From an uncultured Lachnospiraceae bacterium (lineage in GTDB: Bacteria; Bacillota; Clostridia; Lachnospirales; Lachnospiraceae): a stretch of DNA of 64,000 bases. Of the stretch, positions 27,816-36,868 are shown in pieces. The first letter of the stretch is position 1. Every line of letters begins with the position of its first letter. Below the pieces are notes generated by a model, which made no database searches, was not told the DNA's origin, and worked only from the letters and a program-made list of their open reading frames with translations. The stretch lies in NCBI GenBank assembly GCA_910578885.1, contig CAJTSH010000019.1:5758-69757 (forward strand), read 5' to 3'. The position numbers and the translations under genes are program-made.

Positions 27816-29294
27816 CTATGCGGTAACATCCATGCTGTTACCATTCTCCTGCATGATTTTTGCTGCCAGCATTTCTTCCTCGGACATCAGCCCTGACAAT
27901 TCATCCAATTGATTTATGTTCAGACTCCTTCTGCCCTGACGTTTTTCTTCCTGCTGTCCCTGCTGCTTTTCTCTTTCCGCATTCTGCTCCAGATTTCTTT
28001 CAAACTCATGGGTTGCAACTGCCACTTCAATTGCATCTACTTTCACACCTTGCTGATTCAAGGTCTGCCTCAGCTCTACGATCTGAGTTTCCAGAGCTTC
28101 TTTCACCGCCTGGCTCTGTGCCGTAAATTGTGCTGTAATGCTGCCTTCCTTTGTAGTCGAAATCTGCAGATATAGTTTGCCAAGATTCTCTGGATTCAAC
28201 TGCATTTCAAGACTTGTGACATCCTGCGATGCGGATACCTTTACAAATTCAGCAATCTGCTGCAATATCTCAGACACATTTACAGTGCCTGTATAAACCG
28301 GCGCTACTGGTACGGCATTCGCTTCAGCCGTCTGCCCCTGCATCATTACATGGGAAGCATTCGCTTCAAATGTCGTCTGTCCTGCCTCTTTTGCATCCTG
28401 TCTGGTAAATGCGGCGCTCTCTTTCGAATTCTCTCCGGCATTGCTTCCGGATTCTTCTTGATTCTCCTGCGAATCCGTCTGTTCATCAATGACTCTGAAA
28501 TTATCGCCGGTCTCTTCTGTTGCCGCTCCATCTGCCTCCTCTACGGACGCATCTGCTTTGGCTGCCTGCTGGTTTTCCCCTTCAGGCTGTTTCAAAATCC
28601 CGGCATTCTGTGTGTCTTCATCCGGTGCTTCTACAACAATCTGTTCAGACGCCATATCACCCGTCATCTCAAATAGGTCAGTCTCTTGCACTGTCTCAGA
28701 AAGCATATTCTGGAGTTCTTCCGGTGCAATACCCAATTCTGCCGCCAGCTCTGCCATAATATCATTCATGGCCTGCATCACATTTACAAAATCTTCACTC
28801 AGCAATAAACTGCTGCTCTCTGCTGCTCCAGTAAGCTCTGCTACCACTTGTGCCAGATTCGCCGGATTCAACAGATCCATAAAGCTCAACCCAAGTTCCT
28901 CAAGCACTTCATTCAGCTCTTCTTCTGTAATCTCCAGTTCCTCTTCCATCACCTCGCAGATTTTTTCACCAGTCTTTCCACCCAGAGCATCTGCTTTTTC
29001 CCTCACTGCCGCACTGGTATCCTCTGCCTTTTTAATCTGGGAGTTGGAAGTGAAATCCTGCGTTCTTTGATCTGATGCCGCTTGTGCCTTGCCTGTTCCG
29101 ACCGTCAGCGATGCTTCTGGCTTCTTAGATAAATCCATTGACTGCCCCAGTCCCAGATTCATCTGGCCTATCATAGCAGAAAAAATATCACTGGTATTCT
29201 CCGACTTCTTTCCAGACTCCGCATTTCCATTCTTAATCCCTTGCATCTGATAACCAGCCGCTAGTTTGGAAATGTTAGAATTTGTCACGTGCAT
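27816..29294 (-). CDS. fliK: Flagellar hook-length control protein FliK
   Basis: A 492-residue protein whose long N-terminal two thirds are low-complexity and Glu/Ala/Gln-rich, while about residues 355-440 form the FliK C-terminal domain (LEMQLNPENLGKLYLQISTT, then QSQAVKEALETQIVELRQTL). FliK is exported as a molecular ruler and triggers the FlhB specificity switch. The position between the MotE-like gene and flgD supports the call. The N-terminal region is poorly conserved in all FliK proteins. Confidence 0.9.
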   Translation of the reverse strand: MHVTNSNISKLAAGYQMQGIKNGNAESGKKSENTSDIFSAMIGQMNLGLGQSMDLSKKPEASLTVGTGKAQAASDQRTQDFTSNSQIKKAEDTSAAVREKADALGGKTGEKICEVMEEELEITEEELNEVLEELGLSFMDLLNPANLAQVVAELTGAAESSSLLLSEDFVNVMQAMNDIMAELAAELGIAPEELQNMLSETVQETDLFEMTGDMASEQIVVEAPDEDTQNAGILKQPEGENQQAAKADASVEEADGAATEETGDNFRVIDEQTDSQENQEESGSNAGENSKESAAFTRQDAKEAGQTTFEANASHVMMQGQTAEANAVPVAPVYTGTVNVSEILQQIAEFVKVSASQDVTSLEMQLNPENLGKLYLQISTTKEGSITAQFTAQSQAVKEALETQIVELRQTLNQQGVKVDAIEVAVATHEFERNLEQNAEREKQQGQQEEKRQGRRSLNINQLDELSGLMSEEEMLAAKIMQENGNSMDVTA

Positions 29295-29314
29295 TTCTCC
29301 TTTCTATAATATAT

Positions 29315-30139
29315 TTATTCTAAAGGGTTCATGATTTCGGTAATCTTTGCTGCATTCTCCTCATTCATTTTCCCTAGAATATCTGCTCTTGTCTGTGCGC
29401 TCATATTCTCAAGAATCTTCGCCACAAGCTTAAAATTGTTTGTCATTGTATCGAAAATCGCGGCTGCTTCCTTCGGCTTCATTTTAGAATAGCCTTCTAC
29501 ATAATCCTGAATCTCTTTATCCGCTTCCTGCTGCTCAACCACCTGCTTATACAACGTCTCCGCATATGCCGGATCGATACTCTCATAATACTGTCTATAT
29601 TCATTTATATCGGGCGCTTCATCTGAAAAAACAACCTCGTTATAAAACTTTTCTTTCTCCGCTTCAAACGCCGCTTCGTTTGCCTCATATTCCCTGAGTT
29701 TTGCGATTTCGTCCTCTAACTGTGTCACATATGCGCTGTTATCCTGATTTCCCTTCTGCGCTTCCTGCAGCTCCAGCTCCAGCGTCTTAATATAAGATAT
29801 TGCTTCATCTAACGTCTGGTAGGGGTATTCTGTTTCTGTATCAGACAAGCCGGTGTCCGTCTCCGGCAGAATCTTATTCACATATGGCACATTCTTTAAA
29901 ATCGGAGTCATAACGGTGGAGCCAAAACCGCCCACATCCCATTTGATCAAAAGTACCAGAATTGCCAGCCAGACTACCACAATTACAATCGTGACAAACA
30001 CTACTGCAAAGCCGCCGCCTTCCTCTTCTGCGTCTTGTGACATTTCTCCGTTTTGTCTGCCCTGTTTCTTTTTCTTCTTTGCTTCCCGGCGTCTTGCCTT
30101 CTCTGCTTTTTTATCTATCTTGTTCTGTTCTTCTGCCAT
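29315..30139 (-). CDS. MotE/YlxF-like flagellar protein
   Basis: A 274-residue protein with a strongly basic N-terminus (about 1-35), one membrane helix (about 47-68), an extracytoplasmic coiled coil (about 115-160) and a C-terminal helical domain similar to the intracellular N domain of MgtE (MKPKEAAAIFDTMTNNFKLV ... MSAQTRADILGKM, about 215-262). This is the layout of MotE/YlxF proteins encoded between fliJ and fliK, where MotE serves as a chaperone for the MotC-type motor protein in alpha-proteobacteria; in Firmicutes the role is less clear. Confidence 0.8.
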   Translation of the reverse strand: MAEEQNKIDKKAEKARRREAKKKKKQGRQNGEMSQDAEEEGGGFAVVFVTIVIVVVWLAILVLLIKWDVGGFGSTVMTPILKNVPYVNKILPETDTGLSDTETEYPYQTLDEAISYIKTLELELQEAQKGNQDNSAYVTQLEDEIAKLREYEANEAAFEAEKEKFYNEVVFSDEAPDINEYRQYYESIDPAYAETLYKQVVEQQEADKEIQDYVEGYSKMKPKEAAAIFDTMTNNFKLVAKILENMSAQTRADILGKMNEENAAKITEIMNPLE

Positions 30140-30153
30140 TTTTATACCACCTG

Positions 30154-30603
30154 CTATTCTTCCTCTTTCTCATGATATGTATAGCTGACCAGCTCATCCA
30201 CCACTTTATTCTCTTCATGCACCAGTTCCTGCTGAAATTCCTCAAACGCATGTTCTCGCAGCTTCTCATGAGTCTTGCGTTCTATCATTACTGCATTCAA
30301 CCGCATTCTCGCAGCCTCCAGATTCTTTTCCGCAACCTGAACCGCCAGCATCTGCTGACGCATCATTGATTTTATTGTATCAATGGCCCGTTTATTCTCG
30401 CGGATATCCACCACACGGATACTTCCGCTGACAAGCTCCTTCGCCCTCTTCTCATAACCTGCCTTGCGCACCAGAATCTCCTGCAGCTTCTGCTGCTCCT
30501 CTGCAAGCCTTGCACTCGCCTGCCCATAAGCGATTTTCGCCTGATCCTCCAGCTTGAGCTTTATATTCAGTATATTCTGCATCCTATAGACAAACTTTGC
30601 CAT
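30154..30603 (-). CDS. fliJ: Flagellar export protein FliJ
   Basis: A 149-residue, almost entirely alpha-helical coiled-coil protein (charged heptads throughout, for example RMQNILNIKLKLEDQAKIAY), the size and composition of FliJ, the central stalk of the FliI ATPase that connects it to the FlhA gate. Sequence alone is weakly specific, but its position between fliI and the MotE-like gene is the standard FliJ place. Confidence 0.9.
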   Translation of the reverse strand: MAKFVYRMQNILNIKLKLEDQAKIAYGQASARLAEEQQKLQEILVRKAGYEKRAKELVSGSIRVVDIRENKRAIDTIKSMMRQQMLAVQVAEKNLEAARMRLNAVMIERKTHEKLREHAFEEFQQELVHEENKVVDELVSYTYHEKEEE

Positions 30604-30647
30604 ATTTACTCACCCTGTCTTTTCACTTCTATAAAAAATCCAGTCTG

Positions 30648-31961
30648 TCAAATATCTTCAAACAGCTCATAGAACCGCACCAGCATTTCCTCAAATGTAA
30701 ACTTCTCATGCGTTCCCTGACGTAAAAATGCATTCACTGCATCAATCTTGGAAATAGCATAATCAATCTCTCTATTGGAACCGTTCTTATATGCGCCAAT
30801 ATTGATCAAGTCTTCCGCCTCCTGATATGTCGCAAGCACATTCTTAAGCCTCCCGGCGGCGGTCTTGTGTTTATCATCTGCCACAGCGCTCATAACACGG
30901 GAAATGCTCTGCAGAACGTCAATTGCCGGATAATGATTCTTATGTCCCAGCTTTCTGGATAACATAATATGTCCGTCCAGAATACCACGCGCCGTATCAG
31001 AAATCGGTTCATTGAAATCATCACCGTCTACCAAGACTGCATAAAGTCCGGTAATAGAGCCTTTATCCGAATTTCCTGCACGCTCCAAAAGCCTCGGCAT
31101 CTCCGAATATACACTCGGAGGATAACCTCTGGTTACCGGCGGCTCCCCTGATGCAAGACCAATTTCCCTCTGCGCCATAGAAAAACGGGTCAGATTATCC
31201 ATCATCAGCAGAACATCCTTCCCTTGGTCACGAAAGTATTCCGCAACTGCGGTTGCAGTCTTTGCCGCCTTATTACGGATTAATGCCGGCTTATCGGAAG
31301 TCGCCACCACGACCACAGAGCGGCGCATTCCCTCTTCACCTAAATCCCGTTCAATAAATTCCCGTACCTCTCTGCCTCGCTCTCCAATCAGAGCAATCAC
31401 ATTGATATCCGCTTTCGTGTTTCTGGCAAACATACCCATCAATGTACTTTTTCCGACACCGGAACCGGCAAATATTCCGATACGCTGTCCCTTGCCAATC
31501 GTAATCAGACCATCTACCGCCTTTACGCCAAGCGGCAGAACCTCATCAATTATCTTTCTCGCCATCGGATCCGGCGGCATTGCCTCTACCGGATACTCCT
31601 TATCCAGATTAAGCTCTGCTCCGTCCGTCGGTCTTCCAATCCCGTCCAGTGTGTGCCCCAAGAGTTCGTCACCTACCAAAACAGATAATGGATGTCCCGT
31701 ATTCTCTACGATACATCCAACTCCGATTCCTTCTACGCTGTCAAAAGGCATTAAAAGCAACCGTTTATCGCGGAATCCTACCACCTCAGCCATAACGTAT
31801 TCATTTCTTGTCCGATCGATGATAATCCTGCACAAATCATTTAATTTTGCATCCGGTCCAACGGACTCTATGGTAAGTCCCACGACTTTTTCCACTTTTC
31901 CGAGCTTTGTATAATAATTACGATCTGCTAATTGTAAATATTTGTCAAAATTATATGTCAC
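30648..31961 (-). CDS. fliI: Flagellar export ATPase FliI
   Basis: A 437-residue F1-beta-like ATPase. Walker A is GIFAGSGVGKSTLMGMF (about 155-171), Walker B lies in DVLLMMDNLTRFSMAQRE and the family element PSVYSEMPRLLERAGN is present. FliI powers unfolding and delivery of export substrates. The best start is a GTG at 31961, which has GGAGG five bases upstream; the ATG at 31973 contains that ribosome binding site and has none of its own. fliH and fliJ flank it. Confidence 0.96.
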   Translation of the reverse strand: MTYNFDKYLQLADRNYYTKLGKVEKVVGLTIESVGPDAKLNDLCRIIIDRTRNEYVMAEVVGFRDKRLLLMPFDSVEGIGVGCIVENTGHPLSVLVGDELLGHTLDGIGRPTDGAELNLDKEYPVEAMPPDPMARKIIDEVLPLGVKAVDGLITIGKGQRIGIFAGSGVGKSTLMGMFARNTKADINVIALIGERGREVREFIERDLGEEGMRRSVVVVATSDKPALIRNKAAKTATAVAEYFRDQGKDVLLMMDNLTRFSMAQREIGLASGEPPVTRGYPPSVYSEMPRLLERAGNSDKGSITGLYAVLVDGDDFNEPISDTARGILDGHIMLSRKLGHKNHYPAIDVLQSISRVMSAVADDKHKTAAGRLKNVLATYQEAEDLINIGAYKNGSNREIDYAISKIDAVNAFLRQGTHEKFTFEEMLVRFYELFEDI

Positions 31962-32007
31962 TTCTGCCTCCATATTCCGCAAGGCGTGCAAATCCTGTCA
32001 AAATGAC

Positions 32008-32802
32008 TTATGTACCCAGAGAGCGCAGCGCCTTAATCAGATTCTCTAACTGAACGCCCAGACTGCAGTCAAAAACCCCTACGTCCGTCTCTATCATGCA
32101 CTTATCCTCTGCAATCACAGGATCCGCAATCACTTCAATTGTTATATCATTTCCAATACGTTCTACAATCTCTTCTTTATGGTTATTCACAAACCGATAA
32201 TTCTCCTGTCCGACACGTATCTGAAAATTCTTACATCCTTCGATTCCATTGATGGCATTTGTCAAAAGGTATAATAATATTTCTTTTTTGTCCCCAAATT
32301 GAATATGGAACACCTTCTCCACGACCTGAAGAATCGCATCCAGCAACTGCGGCTCCATATTCTTCAGGCGCTCCTCGTAATCCCGGTTAAGTTCCTGCTT
32401 TGTTTCTTCCAATTCTGCCAGCTTCAGTGCCAGTTCCTGTTCCGCTCTGGCGGTACTCTCTTCGTAGCCCTTCTGCCAGCCTTCATTCCTTGCAGCTTCC
32501 CGGACTTCTTCTGCCTGATTTCTGCTCTCCTGACAGATTGCTTCTGCCTGAGCCTTAGCCTCCGCAAGAATTTCTTCCGCCTCCGCTTTTGCTTCCGCCA
32601 CATAATCTATCTCCGGAACTACTTCTACTTCCTCTGCAAACAGACCCGGTGAAAACCCATCCGGATCCGTCCCTCCCCTTTGGGGGAATTCAGAAGTCAA
32701 CTGCAGCTCCTGAAGCTTCTTCGCAATGATTTCATTTGAATCAATAACTCTGATTCCCCTCTCTTCACGAATGCCAAAGGACTGCTTATATAAATTAGAC
32801 AA
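32008..32802 (-). CDS. fliH: Flagellar assembly protein FliH
   Basis: A 264-residue protein with a helical, Ala/Glu-rich central region (about 90-165, repeated AKAEAEEIL and AKAQAEAIC type heptads, EVREAARNEGWQKGYEE) and a C-terminal FliH/V-ATPase subunit E-like domain. FliH binds and regulates FliI. The start is inferred to be TTG at 32802: GGAGGTGA lies eight bases upstream, and the TTG overlaps the fliG stop (TTGTCTAA), which suggests translational coupling. The product then begins SNLYKQSFGIREE. Confidence 0.85.
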   Translation of the reverse strand: MSNLYKQSFGIREERGIRVIDSNEIIAKKLQELQLTSEFPQRGGTDPDGFSPGLFAEEVEVVPEIDYVAEAKAEAEEILAEAKAQAEAICQESRNQAEEVREAARNEGWQKGYEESTARAEQELALKLAELEETKQELNRDYEERLKNMEPQLLDAILQVVEKVFHIQFGDKKEILLYLLTNAINGIEGCKNFQIRVGQENYRFVNNHKEEIVERIGNDITIEVIADPVIAEDKCMIETDVGVFDCSLGVQLENLIKALRSLGT

Positions 32803-33802
32803 CGATCTCGTCACCTCCGCCTCGTGAAATAACAATCTCTGCCGCATCCTCTAACTTACGGATTACACCAACGATCTTCTGTTGCGCTTCCTCTACATCC
32901 TTCATTCGTACAGGTCCCATATATTCCATATCTTCCTTAATCATCGCAGCCAGACGTTTAGATAAATTCTTAAAGATGACATTCTGCACTTCTTCGTTTG
33001 CACCCTTTAATGCAATGCCCAAATCATTGTTATCCACATCCCTAAGCACACGCTGGATTGCCCTATCGTCAAGCAGCAGAATATCTTCGAATACAAACAT
33101 CTTCTTGCGGATTTCGTCTGCAAGTTCCGGCTCTTCGATTTCCAATGATTCCATAATATGCTTCTCTGTTCCACGGTCTACTGTATTGAGGATTTCTACA
33201 ATGGCATCTACGCCGCCCACAATCGTGTAATCCTGGTTGAGCAGTGAGGACAATTTACGTTCCAATACCCGTTCCACCTCCTTGATTACATCCGGCGAAG
33301 TCCGGTCCATAGTTGCAATACGTTTTGCTACATCTGCCTGTTTTTCCGGCGTCAAAGCGCCGAGAATCATCGCCGCCTGCCCTGCAGACAAATAGGATAA
33401 AATCATAGCGATAGTCTGCGGATGTTCATCCTGTATAAAGTTCAACACCTGACTTGGATCTGTTTTTCGAACAAATTCAAAAGGCCGTACCTGCAAGGAT
33501 GCAGTCAGTTTTGTAATAACTTCCTGTGCCTTTTCCGGTCCCAACGCCTTGTCCAACAGTTCCTTGGCATAACCAATACCACCCTCTGCAATATACTGCT
33601 GTGCCAGACAAACCTGATAGAATTCGTCTAACACCTCATCCTTCGTCTTTGGTGACACGCTTCTGGTATTGGCAATTTCAAGTGTCAGCTCTTCTATTTC
33701 ATCTTCTTTTAAATGTTTAAATATATTGGCGGATTTCTCCGGTCCAAGTGCAATCAGCAGAATCGCTGCCTTTTGAATACCTGTATACTCTTCTGTGCCC
33801 AT
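32795..33802 (-). CDS. fliG: Flagellar motor switch protein FliG
   Basis: A 335-residue FliG with N-terminal, middle and C-terminal armadillo-like domains. The EHPQTIAMILSYLSAGQAAMIL motif (truncated here: EHPQTIAMILSYL) is near residue 125, and the C-terminal torque helix contains the charged residues of DDRAIQRVLRDVDNNDLGIA (about 245-264). FliG binds FliF and MotA and generates torque. The ATG at 33802 was chosen because homologues begin MGTEEYTGIQKAA-like; the fliF stop overlaps the alternative upstream start. Confidence 0.96.
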   Translation of the reverse strand: MGTEEYTGIQKAAILLIALGPEKSANIFKHLKEDEIEELTLEIANTRSVSPKTKDEVLDEFYQVCLAQQYIAEGGIGYAKELLDKALGPEKAQEVITKLTASLQVRPFEFVRKTDPSQVLNFIQDEHPQTIAMILSYLSAGQAAMILGALTPEKQADVAKRIATMDRTSPDVIKEVERVLERKLSSLLNQDYTIVGGVDAIVEILNTVDRGTEKHIMESLEIEEPELADEIRKKMFVFEDILLLDDRAIQRVLRDVDNNDLGIALKGANEEVQNVIFKNLSKRLAAMIKEDMEYMGPVRMKDVEEAQQKIVGVIRKLEDAAEIVISRGGGDEIVV

Positions 33803-33807
33803 AAGCC

Positions 33808-35415
33808 CTAATTCCACTCCTCATTCAGCCAGTTACGTAAAAGCAGTGCAACTGCTTCTGGATTCTCATCCACAAATTTTTCTATCAGAAGTCTTGTTTC
33901 CGACTTCTCATTATAACCTATATCTTCCAATTCATTCTGCTCCGCTTCCTTCGTAGTCTCAAGCAGCGCCTCTACAGACAGCTCCGGCTCCAGCTCCGGC
34001 TCTGTTTCTTTTCTGGTACTTCTAAGCACCACATATCCAAGCAATGCAAAAATCAGCACAGCAAGTGCAATCTGCATATAATCCGTCCAGGAACGTCCGC
34101 TCTCTGCCGTCGGAATGAAATCCGGAACATCATAAGTCACAATACTGATATTGTCCGCAGATATTCCCGTGGCATTGGCAACCATATCATACAATTCCTG
34201 ATCTGCGGTCGTCTTCACCCATTGGTCATTCTGCGCCCGGAATTCCTCAAAAGTCATATCATCCAATGTACCGTTTGCCCTCAGCGCATCCTCGCTATAG
34301 GTAACATAATTCGTCGCAACTACAGTAATAGACGATTCTTCCGGAATCATGCCGCCGATTCCGCCTTTTTTCTCCGTAACCTTCTCGCTCAGCGCACGGT
34401 TAATCGACTGATCCGTCACTTCCTGACTCGTTATGGTTCCATCCGGCATTACATAAGTAGGCGTATCATCATTTGAACCCGTCCCCGGTTCGCCGGAAAC
34501 ACCGCCCTGAGAGGTCGATTCAAATGTGCTTTCGCTGGTTATATAACCTTCTTCCCGACCTTCCGGTATATAATAATTGTGATCTACCTCATTTACCTGA
34601 TCGAAATCCACCTTCAGATTCAGACCGACTTCTACACTGTTGTAAACACCGGAACCCATTAAAACATCCTTGACTTCAGATTTCACCTTACTCTCCAGTT
34701 TTGTCTGATAGGCAAGCTGGGTGCTTGTAAGTCCCGCCTCAGTAGAAGAATTCACGCCGGAAAACAGTACGTTTCCCTTAGTATCAATAATATGTATGCT
34801 GCTCGTATCGTCATTCCCAACAGAGGTTGCCAGATACTGCGCAATTCCCGCTGCCTGCTCTTCCGTCATCGTACCGCTCAAATTCAGCTTCACGGCAACA
34901 TAAGTATCCTTCTCCTGCGAAATGATTGTGCCATCATTCGCTGGAACATCCAAGCTGACAGACGCCTCTTCCACATTATCCAATGTTTCAAGATAGTATG
35001 CGTAACGCTCTTCTTTATACTGTTTATATTTTTTCTCTTTGTCCGCCTCCGTCGTGCCCATTCCACCGGAAACCACATCATCAATACTTGGTTCCAGCGC
35101 CGGTATCGAATTCGCCCCCAAGAGCATTTTCGCTCTCGCCTCGTCTTTTACATTGATGGTAAATGTCAAACCATCACGCGAAACCGTTGACGATATGTTT
35201 TCTCCTGTCAACAAACTCTGCACTTCCGACGCCTGCGCCGTATCCGCACAGGTAATCAACGTAGTGGTTTCGGGTCTTGACATGACGACCGCAAGAATGA
35301 TCAGCGCAATCAATACAACTGCCGTCAGACTGACCATCAGCATCTTTTGCTTTGACGTAAACTTCTTCCACCACGCTAAGATTTTATCTAGTATTTCCCT
35401 CATCTTCTCTGGCAT
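33808..35415 (-). CDS. fliF: Flagellar M-ring protein FliF
   Basis: A 535-residue M-ring protein with two membrane segments (about 25-47 and 445-465), ring-building motif domains between them and a C-terminal cytosolic FliG-binding tail (ETRLLIEKFVDENPEAVALL, last 30 residues). The N-terminal ring domain contains GAFSSTV-like ring motifs (LTGENISSTVSRDGLTF). FliF is the base platform for the rod and C-ring and is assembled first. An ATG four codons downstream is an alternative start. Confidence 0.96.
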   Translation of the reverse strand: MPEKMREILDKILAWWKKFTSKQKMLMVSLTAVVLIALIILAVVMSRPETTTLITCADTAQASEVQSLLTGENISSTVSRDGLTFTINVKDEARAKMLLGANSIPALEPSIDDVVSGGMGTTEADKEKKYKQYKEERYAYYLETLDNVEEASVSLDVPANDGTIISQEKDTYVAVKLNLSGTMTEEQAAGIAQYLATSVGNDDTSSIHIIDTKGNVLFSGVNSSTEAGLTSTQLAYQTKLESKVKSEVKDVLMGSGVYNSVEVGLNLKVDFDQVNEVDHNYYIPEGREEGYITSESTFESTSQGGVSGEPGTGSNDDTPTYVMPDGTITSQEVTDQSINRALSEKVTEKKGGIGGMIPEESSITVVATNYVTYSEDALRANGTLDDMTFEEFRAQNDQWVKTTADQELYDMVANATGISADNISIVTYDVPDFIPTAESGRSWTDYMQIALAVLIFALLGYVVLRSTRKETEPELEPELSVEALLETTKEAEQNELEDIGYNEKSETRLLIEKFVDENPEAVALLLRNWLNEEWN

Positions 35416-35431
35416 CTTCTACACCACTCCA

Positions 35432-35743
35432 TTAAATCTGCATATTCATAATTTCCCGGTATGCTTCTACTACTTTATCTCTTACTGCCACCGTAAATTG
35501 AAGTGCTATATTTGCTTTTTCCTGCGCTACCAACAGTTCATGCGTACTGGTGGATTTGCCCAAAGCAAACTGTATCTCGGCAGATTCCGCCGCATTCTGA
35601 TAATCGTTCGTTTCTGTCACCATATTCATGGCCTGTGTGAATATAGCATCAAATCCGTTGTCCTTCCCCGTTGTTGTATTATTATTTTTTACTGCCGCCT
35701 CAATCGCACTTGATGAGACGTTAGTCAAAGCTGATATGTCCAT
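35432..35743 (-). CDS. fliE: Flagellar hook-basal body protein FliE
   Basis: A 103-residue helical protein with the C-terminal FliE signature (STHELLVAQEKANIALQFTV, about 70-89, then RDKVVEAYREIMNMQI). FliE is the adaptor between the M-ring/export gate and the rod. It lies between flgC and fliF in the conserved flgB-flgC-fliE-fliF order. Length is normal. Confidence 0.95.
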   Translation of the reverse strand: MDISALTNVSSSAIEAAVKNNNTTTGKDNGFDAIFTQAMNMVTETNDYQNAAESAEIQFALGKSTSTHELLVAQEKANIALQFTVAVRDKVVEAYREIMNMQI

Positions 35744-35771
35744 CCTTAGTTCCTTTCATCATGCGTGTTTA

Positions 35772-36215
35772 TTATGATTTACCGATCTGAAGTCCCGCCT
35801 GTGCCATTGCCTTGGTTGCGTCGAACGCTGTTACGTTCGCCTCATATGCACGGCTTGCATCAATCAGATTTGTCATCTCAGTTACAATGTTGACATTCGG
35901 ATACGAAACGTAACCGTTCTCGTCCGCATCAGGATTCGCCGGATCATACTCCATAATAAAGTCGCTCTCATAATCTTCCGTCACGCTTGATACTCTCACG
36001 CCGTTGCCAATAGCCGCCTCTCTGGTTCCTTGCAGCACTTTGCTAAAAGATGTAGTCGGACGCGTTTCAAATGTCACAATCTTTCTGCGGTACGGCGTTC
36101 CGTCCGCCTTGCTGGTCGTATTTACATTCGCCACATTCTCCGCAATCACATCGGTCCGAAACCGCTCGGCCGTCATTCCGGAGGCGCTGATATTAAAAGC
36201 CTGAAATAATCCCAT
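35772..36215 (-). CDS. flgC: Flagellar proximal rod protein FlgC
   Basis: A 147-residue rod protein. The N-terminal motif FQAFNISASGMTAERFRTDV with AENVANVNTTSK (about 4-36) and the C-terminal helix with EMTNLIDASRAYEANVTAFD (about 116-135) are the paired helices of axial proteins. FlgC is part of the proximal rod. It follows flgB by about 50 bp and has a good AAGGAGGAAT-type ribosome binding site. Confidence 0.96.
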   Translation of the reverse strand: MGLFQAFNISASGMTAERFRTDVIAENVANVNTTSKADGTPYRRKIVTFETRPTTSFSKVLQGTREAAIGNGVRVSSVTEDYESDFIMEYDPANPDADENGYVSYPNVNIVTEMTNLIDASRAYEANVTAFDATKAMAQAGLQIGKS

Positions 36216-36264
36216 AGAAATTCCTCCTTATCCGCTTATTTTACTTTCTATCACTATCATCACA

Positions 36265-36654
36265 CTAATTCATAACAGACTTAAGCCTTGAAATCTCTTG
36301 AGAAATGCTGTCTGTCAATCCCATATACCGAAGCTGCTCGGAAGCAAGTTCCACTTCTTCATTGTCGATATCCACGTTGTTCCCATCCAAACGATAAGAA
36401 AAATTCGAATGGTCTGTATATGTATCTGCCACCAAATGATTCATGTGCAGATCCGCAACCTTTGCGTCCAATGTAATATACTTCGACCGACCAAGCTCAC
36501 GATCCAGGACACTTTCAAAATCTACATCCTGACGCTTATAATTTGGTGTATCTACATTCGCAATATTATTTGTAAGAACATTTTCCCTTTTCCAACTGGC
36601 ATCCGCCGTTTTACTTAACACATTAATATAATCATATGCATTTGAACCAATCAT
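36265..36654 (-). CDS. flgB: Flagellar proximal rod protein FlgB
   Basis: A 129-residue rod protein, first gene of the flagellar operon. The axial-protein motif (ASWKRENVLTNNIANVDTPN, about 18-37, then YKRQDVDFE) and a C-terminal helical segment (EVELASEQLRYMGLTDSISQ) identify it. The ATG at 36654 is placed right behind AAGGAAAGGAG; an in-frame upstream start would extend into the promoter and is rejected. Confidence 0.95.
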   Translation of the reverse strand: MIGSNAYDYINVLSKTADASWKRENVLTNNIANVDTPNYKRQDVDFESVLDRELGRSKYITLDAKVADLHMNHLVADTYTDHSNFSYRLDGNNVDIDNEEVELASEQLRYMGLTDSISQEISRLKSVMN

Positions 36655-36694
36655 AGACGCTCCTTTCCTTCTCACAGTTACTGCATCATATTTT

Positions 36695-36722
36695 ATTATA
36701 AAGATTCTTTCAGAAAACACAA
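36695..36722 (-). promoter_or_regulatory. Sigma-A type promoter of the fla/che operon
   Basis: On the minus strand TTGTGT (plus 36717-36722) is followed after 16 nt by a perfect TATAAT (plus 36695-36700); flgB starts about 40 bp further on. It lies about 100 bp after the codY terminator, in AT-rich DNA with A runs upstream. It is the only convincing promoter ahead of the roughly 34-kb operon. Confidence 0.75.
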
Positions 36723-36820
36723 GTTTTTTTTATATTTTTTTACTCCATATTGTGTTTGGGCTGCAAAAATAATACTACATATCCAATCATTCCCACTGGA
36801 AAATACTGTTATCCACCCTC

Positions 36821-36861
36821 AAAAATGCAAAAAGGACCTACAACCACTTGTAAATCCTTTT
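36821..36861 (-). terminator. Rho-independent terminator of codY
   Basis: A 14-bp stem (plus-strand arms 36830-36843 and 36848-36861, two G-T wobbles) with a 4-nt loop is followed on the minus strand by T-rich sequence (TTTTTGCATTTTTG). It starts 8 bp after the codY stop and separates codY from the flagellar operon. Confidence 0.9.
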
Positions 36862-36868
36862 ACATAAG

